Of a stretch of DNA of 64,000 nt, positions 17,156 through 26,035 are shown one piece after another. Position numbers and translations under genes: made by a program. Source of the stretch: Coenobita brevimanus. Taxonomy: Eukaryota; Arthropoda; Malacostraca; Decapoda; Coenobitidae. The stretch lies in assembly GCA_032717465.1 (NCBI GenBank), contig CM064655.1:13001652-13065651 (forward strand), written 5' to 3'. The notes below the pieces were generated by a model. The model saw nothing but the letters and a program-made list of their open reading frames with translations, had not been told where the DNA came from and did no database searches. The stretch's first letter is position 1; the number at the start of each line of letters is the position of its first letter.

Positions 17156-17256
17156 ATTTGGCTCTTTCTTGTATTTTTTTTCTCTCTTGGAGGGAACTGT
17201 TATTGCGGGCTCATGGCCTTTGGTTCCTTCTTCCTCGCATAAAAAAAAAAAAAAAA

Positions 17257-17690
17257 CTTGCAGCAGACGACACAGCCGTTCTGTGAATGTACTAGATTGT
17301 ACTGATATTCGTCTATGAGTTACATATCTTACAATCAAGGTTACAAAATAGTAGAACAAGTAGAAAAAACTAACGCAACAATCACCCTACCACCTAAGAT
17401 GCAATGTACGCAAGTTATCGGTGTTTTCACTCGTAAGTAATTTTCCCATTGCCTATTTATCCATCGGATTACAGAACAACTCCAGAGAATATCATCATTA
17501 AAATTTGTTTCGATATTCCAAAGCCAAGGAACAGCCATCATGTTGTTGTGGATTGCTCCCGGCATACTGTGGAGGGATGCATTGACGTACCCGGGAATTT
17601 CATATGGGGGTTAACATCTGAGTCTGGTGATTTTTCTGTAAGCACAGCGAGTCTAAACAACTAGGAGGGTAGGTAATGGGTATCCGTAAG
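17257..17690. other. Unannotated spacer
   Basis: No element or gene recognised between the LINE poly(A) and the hAT-like MITE. Confidence 0.5.
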
Positions 17691-17976
17691 CAGGGTCGGA
17701 TTTAGACATGGTAAAGCCCTAAGCTATGGGAAACTGTAGAGGCCCTATTTGGCAAATGTTAACAATGAATAAGGCTGTGTAACAACTTAACTTGACAGGG
17801 ATGCTGCCAAGATGCATAACAAATTAGGGCAGAGAGGATAATTAGGCTACATTACTTAAATATAAATTATTAAAAAAAAAACTAACAAATGAAAAATATC
17901 AGATTTTGAGAGGCCCTTTCAAAATGTGAGTCCCTAAGCTGTAAGCTTGTTTAACTTGTGTCTAAATCCGGCCCTG
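17691..17976. mobile_element. hAT-like MITE
   Basis: Inverted ends: CAGGGTCGGATTTAGAC at the left, and the reverse complement of the right end reads CAGGGCCGGATTTAGAC. CAGGG-type ends are common in hAT elements. The flanks TCCGTAAG and GCTGTAAA match at 5 of 8 positions, which could be a worn 8 bp duplication. At 286 bp with no reading frame it is a MITE. Confidence 0.65.
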
Positions 17977-18580
17977 GCTGTAAACCCTCCCACCCCCCCT
18001 TGAGAAGTTCTGTAATTAGACCAGGTTCAGTGGCATTAGAGGCCAGAGCAAATGGCTATTTGGACACATATTGTTGAGGTTAACATTAAATAATTCAACT
18101 CACTGTTCAACTGCGCAAATAATCTGATTTTAACACCTCCCAGTTCATGATCCTTTGCCGTGGTGGGGGAAGGGGACTTTGAGGTCGGCAGGTGGGTTGT
18201 GACACCCTCTTCATGCGACGTTGTTTCACTGCCGCCGGCCTGACCATCTTTGTCAGGACCTTCTTCTGCTTTTCTTTATTATTATTATTTTTTAATCTCC
18301 TTCTGGCTCCGTTTCCTACTTTTCTCCTGCGGTATGTTTGGCACTCATAGTGTGGACATTTCTACTTTCGTGTAAATTCCATGCAGTATTAGGAAGAAAA
18401 GTGGTTGGGATGGATACAGTGTTTGAGGCCACTTGTGGAAACTGGTGGGATCGAGCCATCCGAGGATATTTGGATTGGAGAGGTTGTGATAAGTCTAGCT
18501 ATATACGACCACAAAGATGAGATTATCTCTAGGAAGCAGCCCGTCGGTTCCAGGGGAGGCTGTTCCCTGACAGGACTCCT
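17977..18580. other. Unannotated; possible LINE 5' leader
   Basis: Contains a TTTGCCGTGGTGGGGGAAGG stretch near 18,160 followed by T-rich sequence. It resembles a transposon leader more than a gene, but I cannot tie it to any element in the window. Confidence 0.3.
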
Positions 18581-18661
18581 GTAGGAGGACTGCTGGGCCT
18601 TGATAGCAGGCTGTGAAGCCTATGCCCAGAGTCGGACACATAAAAAAAAAAAAAAAAAAAA
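18581..18661 (+). mobile_element. SINE 3' module with poly(A)
   Basis: This segment matches 2729-2810 almost base for base (GTAGGAGGACTGCTGGGCCT, then an AGCAGGCTGTGAAGCC core, GGACACATA, and A residues), but the sequence upstream differs from the SINE at 2468. It is either a 5'-truncated copy or a different SINE that carries the same 3' module. Confidence 0.65.
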
Positions 18662-19890
18662 ATGGCCAGACACCCATCACTACAGTTTGGAGAGGATGTT
18701 TGCATTTTATGTTTTTCATTCCAACAAACGGATTGGCTTACGTCTATAATCGTTTTGATGCCAAAGGGCAGGAGGTGGACATTTGAGAGCCAGTCTATAC
18801 ACTGGCGTCGGCGGTTGACAGCAATGCCCCGTGAAAAGTTAATGACACCTTTTAGACAAATCCCACAGCAGTTCTTTCTTTAGCCCCATTACGTCTTGTC
18901 TCTACATCCCCGTACCTTGGCTCACTCGATGACACGAGTTCTGGCACGGATATGGACATGCTTTTGGTACGTAGATCGTTTGACTCGTCCGTTGGTTTTT
19001 CCTCAGCTCCATCCAACGTCTCCCCTCCCTTTCAATTCTGGTGCTAGTGGTGGTGATCTTTCTGCTGCTTCTTCCCATGTATGGTCATCTTTGAGTTGCT
19101 ATGCTTGCCCCATGCCAACTTCTTGCTTCCCAGTATGTGTTCTCGCCTCTGTCTAATGCTACCTATGCTTCCCTATCTGAGTATGATTTTTTGGGTTTGA
19201 TTAGCCACATTGTTTCATCTATTCCCAAGCGCTGCTGTGACGTTGCCGAATCTTTTGTCGCTGAACTCGCTCCTACGTGCCAATATGATTGGATGACTAA
19301 GTGTACCAAAAGAAAAAAACAAGCTTCCCGGACACCACTTACCAAACGTCTGTTGCACTGAGATCCTGGCATCCTTTCAGCAAGCCACTGTAGTATCTGC
19401 CGCTCTGGTTTTTCTCCATTGCTACCTCCATCTGTTCAGAGACCTTCACTGTTGGAAGCTGGGGAACCTGGTGATTATGAAACTTCAGACGAATCCAGTC
19501 ACCGCTGATGGTGTTGAAGTTCCTGGATCCTCCCAGTCCGCCCCTCCGCCCGTTTCTGTCCCTGTTAAGTTACACTATTCCGCTTCTCTCACTCCTCCTC
19601 TTCTCCTTCTGTTTGTCGCCTCTCGTGTCGTATTCACCACCTCATATTCCCCCATCTCCCAGTGCTTCTGTTCCTCCTGAATCCCCTCGTCTCTCCTCGT
19701 CTTTCCCTTCTACGAAGTCTCGTACTACTCCCGTGTCTCAGTCATCTATACCCCTATTGGACAGTCTGTGGCCAAGTCGCAGACAGCAGCAGACTTTTTA
19801 TACTGTAAAGTGGCCCGTTCTTCTGGCCACTCGTCCCATTCACGGTCTCTGGTTGCTACTGACAACAATGCTCTTTCCAAAGGATTAAAA
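18662..19890 (+). other. Unrecognised protein-like stretch
   Basis: Short frames in sequence (18,896-19,156; 19,101-19,361; 19,471-19,888) look more protein-like than random: one has SLSEYDFLGLISHIVSSIPK and a basic TKRKKQASRTPLTKRL end, the next a Ser/Pro-rich stretch. They overlap in different frames as if one protein had been frameshifted. No zinc knuckle or catalytic motif is visible. It could be a decayed LINE ORF1 or another mobile-element accessory protein. I do not assign a function. Confidence 0.3.
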
Positions 19891-20053
19891 TATGCTGTTT
19901 AACCACAGGAATTAAATTCTGATAGACATCATGAGTTTTGATGTTATACAAAATTATTAAATTTTTAAGACTGCCCCATATACGATCCATATGTTCAAGT
20001 TTTGCACTTTGTTAAAACCTCCTTCAGATATTTGGCTTATTGGTCTTTTAGTT

Positions 20054-20055
<2 letters not shown>

Positions 20056-20095
<40 letters not shown>

Positions 20096-20110
20096 GTATA
20101 TATATATATA
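20056..20110. repeat. (CT)n and short (TA)n
   Basis: CT dinucleotide tract of about 36 bp, then a short TA run leading into the TCTCA repeat at the SINE 3' end. Confidence 0.95.
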
Positions 20111-20512
20111 TCTCATCTCATCTCATCTCATCAGCCGTTTGGTGTCCACTGCAGGACCGGCCTATCCCAACCGAAGCGGAGACGACACAGCCAATGTATC
20201 TCTACTAAGTGGCTTAGGCTGTCTGGTAGAGATTGTATGTAGGGTGAGAAGTGCTTGTAAGTGTATTGTAGTGTTGGAGTGGCTTTGGATGTGTGTGTAG
20301 TCAGTGAAGCAAGTGTAATTAGCTCACGCAAGCCGACTGGATGCAGGCATACTTTATAGAACGCGACACTGGTTCAACCACAGCATCTCTGATGTCCGCC
20401 AATGCAGTACGTGGCCAGAAGAACGCTCCCAAGGTTTAGTAACTGGCGGGGCGCGAACCCTCGTTCTTCAGTGTACGAAAACGCACACTTTACCACTGTA
20501 CCACAAACGCTA
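20111..20512 (-). mobile_element. tRNA-derived SINE with RTE-like 3' end
   Basis: On the minus strand the head lies at the right: A box at 20,489-20,503 (TGGTACAGTGGTAAA) and B box at 20,451-20,463 (CGAGGGTTCGCGC). The 3' end is at the left and reads, in element orientation, CCAAACGGCTGATGAGATGA, then TGAGA repeats. That GGCTGATGA end resembles the GGCTGATGATGAT end of the RTE-like LINE at 10,327-10,339, which suggests that an RTE element supplies its reverse transcriptase. Confidence 0.75.

Positions 20513-20513
<1 letters not shown>

Positions 20514-20587
<74 letters not shown>
20514..20587. repeat. (TA)n microsatellite
   Basis: Perfect TA tract of about 74 bp, directly abutting the 5' end of the minus-strand SINE. 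Confidence 0.97.
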
Positions 20588-20590
<3 letters not shown>

Positions 20591-20819
20591 CAGTCAGTAC
20601 CAGCATGTCTCGAGTGTTATGCAAAACTCTTGGTAAAGCTGTAAGGAAGAGTGTGATATCGTCTGAAGTAGAATGCAGTACTAATGACAGCACTAACTAA
20701 AGCAATCATTTATGTTATTACTAGTCTACCATTTAACCTAACCTACCCAGACCAAATCAACCTAAGTGACCAATCCAGACTGCAGCTGGTGCCAACCTAA
20801 CCAAATCAAATTTTGGCCT

Positions 20820-22137
20820 AACACAGACTGTCACTAGACCTAACTAACACAGACTGCCACTAGACCTAATTAAGACAAACTGCCACTAAACCTAACACAA
20901 ACTGCCACTAGACCTAACTAACACAGACTGCCACTATACCTAACACAAACTGCCACTAGATCTAACTAACACAAACTGCCACTAGACCTAACTAACACAA
21001 ACTGCCACTAGACCTAACTAACACAAACTGCCACTAGACCTAACTAACACAAACTGACACTAGACCTAACTAACACAAACTGCCACTAGACCTAACTAAC
21101 ACAAACTGCCACTAGACCTAACACAAACTCCCACTAGACCTAACTAACACAAACTGCCACTAGACTTAACTAACACAAACTGCCACTAGACCTAACTAAC
21201 ACAGACTGCCACTAGACCTAGCACAAACTGCCACTAGACCTAGCACAAACTGCCACTAGACCTAACTAACACAAACTGCCACTAGACCTAACTAACACAG
21301 ACTGCCACTAGACCTAACTAACACAAACTGCCACTAGACCTAACTAACACAAACTGCCACTAGACCTAACTAACACAAACTGCCATTAGACCTAGCACAA
21401 ACTGCCACTAGACCTAACTAACACAAACTGCCACTAGACCTAACTAACACAAACTGCCACTAGACCTAACTAACACAAACTGCCACTAGACCTAACTAAC
21501 ACAACTGCCACTAGACCTAACTAACACAAACTGCCACTGGACCTAACTAACACAAACTGCCACTAGACCTTACTTACACAAACTGCCACTAGACCTTACT
21601 TACACAAACTGCCACTAGACCTAACTAACACAAACTGCCACTAGACCTAACCAACACAAACTGCCACCAGTCCTAACTAACACAAACTGCCACCAGTCCT
21701 AACTAACACAAACTGCCACCAGTCCTAACCAACACAAACTGCCACCAGTCCTAACTAACACAAACTGCCACTAGACCTAACCAACACAAACTGCCACCAG
21801 TCCTAACTAACACAAACTGCCACCAGTCCTAACTAACACAAACTGCCACCAGTCCTAACTAACACAAACTGCCACTAGACCTAACTAACACAAACTGCAA
21901 CTAAACCTAACTAACACAAACTGCCACTGGACCTAACTAACACAAACTGCCACTGGACCTAACTAACACAAACTGCCACTGGACCTAACAAACACAAACT
22001 GCCACTGGACCTAACAAACACAAACTGCCACTGGACCTAACAAACACAAACTGCCACTGGACCTAACACAAACTGCCACTGGACCTAACACGTCAGGCTG
22101 TCGCTAGACCTAACACAGGCTGTTACTAGACCTAACT
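20820..22137. repeat. 26 bp satellite array, about 50 units
   Basis: Tandem units read approximately CTAACTAACACAAACTGCCA followed by CTAGAC, 26 bp. Some units lack four bases and are 22 bp. Variants cluster: CTAGAC units fill most of the array, CCAGTC units occupy about 21,660-21,860, and CTGGAC units the right end, a pattern expected from local unit duplication and conversion. There is no conserved spacer, so this is not a CRISPR-type array. Each unit holds one CCTAA word, the arthropod telomere repeat unit, but never in tandem. Confidence 0.95.
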
Positions 22138-22252
22138 AAATCAAATTCTGACCTGACCTTACATACTGTAGCTTTACCTGCGAACTAAACCTAGGGGAAC
22201 CTACAGAACCTGAAGTAATGGTAAGTGAATATTTATTTGGCTACTGGGCAGT

Positions 22253-22255
<3 letters not shown>

Positions 22256-22341
<86 letters not shown>
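22256..22341. repeat. (CT)n followed by (CTAT)n
   Basis: CT tract of about 48 bp, then CTAT tetranucleotides to about 22,341. Confidence 0.95.
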
Positions 22342-22342
<1 letters not shown>

Positions 22343-22645
22343 ATATTGTGGTAGGTGGGGTCGCTCACCATCCACTCACTCAGTGTAGTGCTGCTTTTGG
22401 ATGTCTGCCCTGTCCTCTCCTCCATCCTTCTTTCCTTCCATCTTCTATCTTTCCTTCATTCTTTCCTCGTCCTTCTGCCTACGGGTGACTTTACTGTACA
22501 CTCCCTCTTCTGTCTTTCATTCCTTCATTCTTTCCTCTTTCTTCTGCCTATGGGTGACTCTACACTGAGTGACAAGCCAAAAGGTTTCCTTTACACCAGG
22601 AATCTATTTACTACGCTGGGTGGTAACCGTATAACCAAATTTTGG

Positions 22646-22845
22646 CGCCTGGTGGTTTAGTGGGTAATTACTGTGCTCCACTCGGATTGAGCCGGTGAAG
22701 GTTTATATCCAAGGGATGGTTGGGGTTTATTGCTCACGTAATGCCACTCAGGGAGGAGTGAGGCTGGTCACTCTCATCTTAAATGTCAGGACCAACTGCC
22801 TAGCCTCGGGGTCTTACGCTCCTCATGGGGCAACGTAGGATTGGA

Positions 22846-22848
<3 letters not shown>
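22646..22848 (+). mobile_element. tRNA-derived SINE
   Basis: A box near 22,653-22,664 (TGGTTTAGTGGG) and B box near 22,700-22,710 (GGTTTATATCC), about 47 bp apart, followed by a roughly 140 bp body that ends GGATTGGATGA against a TA tract. The B box departs from consensus, so the copy is probably old. Confidence 0.6.

Positions 22849-22912
<64 letters not shown>
22849..22912. repeat. (TA)n microsatellite at SINE 3' end
   Basis: Perfect TA tract following the GGATGA end of the SINE, the same arrangement as at the 10.3 kb LINE. Confidence 0.95.
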
Positions 22913-22913
<1 letters not shown>

Positions 22914-23487
22914 CTGTTGCTCCTTCGGGTTAGTTGATACGTCGACAACGACGCGAAGATAAGCCACTAGACCTTGGACAAGCCAAAAGATGTTGATCAA
23001 AGGCCTTCCTGAATGCGTGTTTTTTTCTTTGGATAGTTAGCACTGAGCTCTATCATATGGAAGGGATTTCTCATGGGTGGCGCCGAGTAGTCTCTGTGTC
23101 CGCCGCCAGGGGCCCGGGGTGAAACTGATCATGCACCACACCTGAGACCTGACGCCCGCGCCTTTTGAAATCAGCCAATGAATCCGGAAAATATAGGGCC
23201 ATGGTCCACTGGGCATCTAAAATATAGTGCATGACCCACTGCGCAGCTTATGGAAGCAACAGCGAAACAAAGACAGCAAGCTAAGAACAGTGTTCCCATG
23301 GGGTTCAATATGGCGGCCAAAGTCACACGCTCGCTGCGGATAGTCCCTCGATACTATAAATCTCAATGGTAATTAGTCATTCATTCATACTGGCAACGTC
23401 GCGGAGAGTTCAGTGAGAAAGGATTAGGCAAAATCGCACTTTTGTTCGGAAGTAGATGAAGTAATTCGGCTAATCATTTAATAAAAT
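22913..23487. other. Unannotated spacer
   Basis: Somewhat GC-richer stretch (23,080-23,360) with no open frame of note. No element ends were found in it. Confidence 0.4.
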
Positions 23488-25620
23488 TGTAATGCTAGGT
23501 GTTTTAGGGTCGGCTTCCCGTCCCTCTAACGCAGCGTTTCCTAATCTGGGGTGCTAGCACCCCCAGGGGGTGCTGAAATCTATTCTAGGGGGTGCTGGAA
23601 AATGCTGCATTATATATTTTCTTACTGGATTTGCTTAGTATGGCATCTTTGATTTTTTTTTTTTTTTTTACTAAAAAATAAACTGTCAGGCAGTACTTCA
23701 CTTCACTTTAACCCTGCAATAGTGTAGCAACTGCAGTCCCAGTAACCAGATGTAGAGGGGTGCTGGACTGAGACCTTACCGTTATTACAGGGGGGGTGCT
23801 GAGGTCGGAAAAGGTTAAGAAACGCTGCTCTAACGCCTAGTGTGTAGCTGGGTTCTCTTTCTAGACCGGAGCTTAGACAAATAGGAGAAAGGCAGGACAC
23901 AAAAACTCAAGGCAACAATCTTACATGTGTATTACTAAATTCTACAGCGGAACGGGTAGATGTCACAAATACAGGTATACTAGACAATTATAATTCTTAG
24001 CCCTAGATATGGGTTGGTAGTATTGCGCAGGATACTACTCAGGTCAAGGTCGGATAAGATTAATTGCACTTAGGGCAGAGGGGTTATGCACTATTATTGC
24101 AGGAAGTCCAAGTTCTATATATTGGTGGAATTGGTGACACTATTTCACTGTGGGTAATTATTATTTTAACACTGGGGCCTGCGTATGATCTTAGTATGGT
24201 GTGGCGTTACTATTTGGTAGCGTGTTCGCTGTGATAGACCCGTATTTCACTACCTTGCCGTGTTGACTGTTTCACTGTTACCTTGCTTATTCCACCACTC
24301 TTTTATATTGTCACTGATGCTTTTCTCACTGACTTCCTTTAGACTGTTAATTCATTGTTCTGCCTTTACTTCACTGTGTCACGGACACTGCTTTCACTGT
24401 CACTCCTTTCGGGTCTGGGCGTCGTGGTGGTCAGGTACAAGAGCGGCGGAGGTGACTCAGCCTCACTATTGATGGGGCTGGGTTCCGCCGGGGGTTTCTA
24501 TGTTCAGGGTCCATGGGATCACGCGTAGGGGCGTCCTCTCTCGGCCGGGGCTGCTGGTGGCGAAGGGTCCTGCGCTTTCGGGGCTTGGGGCGGGAGTCTG
24601 GCCCTCAGGGCTGCGGCTGAATTGCTGCCTGAACTTCTCGCTCAGGCGCCTGGTGGAGGACGATGATCTCCAGTGTCTGGGTGTAGGGAGATGCCCCCCG
24701 GGGGTCCTGGGGGCGGTCTGGAGGTCCCAAGGGCTGTGGTCCCCTGTGTTTGGGGATGCCGTCAGGAGGGGGCTGCGGTGTCGGCCTACGTCGGGGCCCA
24801 TCAGGCGAGTTCTCTCAGGATCCGGCTGCAGGAAGAAGAGCCCAGTGGTAGTCACAGGGCCTCTCCAGTACTCCTCCAGGCTGGGGGCTCCCTCTGGGTC
24901 ATAGGTTGGTGGGCAGGAGTCAGCACCTGATGGAGGAGCAGCTACTGGCCGTCTTCTACCGTAGAGCCCGGCTACTGCCCGTGGCTTCTAGGGGCGCGGC
25001 TACTGGTCGTGGACTGGGGGAGGAGCGACTACAGGTCAACTCAGGGGCACCTTCAGAGTGGCTACCAGCCATCTCCCAGTTACCTCTGGAGCGGCTGCAG
25101 GCCATCTCCTTAGGAGGGTTGAGCAGCTACAGGCCGTCTCTCTCGAGGGGCACCTTCAGAGCGGCTACCGGCCATCTCCTGACGAAGGCGGGAGCAGCTA
25201 CCGGCCATCTCCTGGTTACCTCTGGAGCGGCTGCAGGCTGTCTCTCAAGGGGCACCTTCAGAGCGGCTTCTGGCCATCTCCTGACAAAGGCGGGAGTGTC
25301 TACAGGCCGTCTCCTGTTTGCCTCCAGAGCGGCTGCAAGCGGTCTCCTGTAGGAGGGTTGAGTGGCTACTGGCCGTCTCAGGGGTGCTGACTGGAGCTGG
25401 AGTAACAGCTCCACCCCACAGTTGTTGGTAGTCAGCTCGCCCAGAAGGTTGTCTCGTATTCCTGCTATGGTGGCAGCAGCCGAGCTCCGGGTCATAGGGG
25501 CGCACGGCCTGGGTAGACTTATGTCCTTGTCACCCAGTGTCCAGATGCCCTGTATGTGCTCCTAGGTGGGCTCCTTCTGGGGGTGTTGATTTGCCCTCAG
25601 TGACATTATACTGCATTTTA
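23488..25620 (-). repeat. 3' LTR of minus-strand gypsy element
   Basis: Starts TGTAATGCTAGGTG and ends GCATTTTA on the plus strand. It aligns along its length with 32,091-34,111 apart from a 304 bp hAT insertion (MITE plus duplication). The right half holds a degenerate array of GGCTACNGGCCATCTCCTG-type words at about 24,940-25,380. Confidence 0.9.
23532..23827. mobile_element. hAT-like MITE inserted in LTR
   Basis: Ends are inverted: CAGCGTTTCCTAATCT at the left; reverse complement of the right end CAGCGTTTCTTAACCT. An exact 8 bp duplication CTCTAACG flanks it (23,524-23,531 and 23,828-23,835). The sister LTR at about 32,126-32,137 has the target once, without the insert (CTCTAACC). It is 296 bp with no transposase. 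The insertion therefore happened after the gypsy element had integrated. Confidence 0.93.
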
Positions 25621-26035
25621 CCACCGTCTGCTGGGAAAAAGTCACGTCCCTGTGACTGGAGGTGGTAAACTTTGGTGTCATAGGTGTGGTAGACTGGCTG
25701 TAGGTGTTGGAGGAGGGTGTGGCAGGCTGTGGTGGCAGGGTTTTCGTCTAGCTGCTCGTCACAGGTGATGAAGAGGGTGGATGGGTCGGTGGAGGAGCAG
25801 AGGAGTCATAGGAGATGGCGGGGTCCAAGGACTCAATGTTTTCGTCCGAAGGGTGGTGCCCATACAGCTCAGCGAATTCTCATGGCGGTAGGTGTTGTCT
25901 TCAGTGCAGGGTTGTGCTGAATGCTGGAGATGGACAGCAAGTGTGGAGTTTTATGCCAGGGTAATGCGGCGCAGCATCCCTGGGGAGTGTAGTTGGCTGG
26001 GATTTGGGCCTGGTGTAGCATGAATGTGAGATGAT

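Larger units (their letters stand above)
12087..17256 (+). mobile_element. Jockey/CR1-like LINE copy 1, split by a nested LINE
   Basis: This element has an AP endonuclease and RT reading frame, a short 3' untranslated region (17,158-17,240) and a poly(A) tail (17,241-17,256). It is interrupted at 13,351-15,401 by another LINE. The insert plus one 9 bp duplication is 2,060 bp, and the codon phase before and after agrees once that length is removed; I see no stop in either half. So the host frame of roughly 1,000 codons was probably open when it was hit. A second copy at 52.0-54.8 kb has the same 3' end and tail. Clade assignment (Jockey, CR1 or L2 group) is uncertain. Confidence 0.8.

Noticed and set aside
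20820..22137. CRISPR-like repeated array
   Set aside because: Units are directly tandem with no unique spacers, and the context is eukaryotic transposons.
20820..22137. Interstitial telomere repeat
   Set aside because: CCTAA occurs once per 26 bp unit and is not itself in tandem.
23080..23360. Host promoter or first exon
   Set aside because: Slightly GC-rich with a CCAAT-like word, but no open frame, splice pattern or TATA arrangement strong enough to defend.
24500..25352. Open frames inside the LTRs, including Arg/Pro-rich and Ser-rich frames
   Set aside because: They follow the internal minisatellite in GC-rich LTR sequence, occur on both strands, and are not conserved in frame among the four LTR copies.
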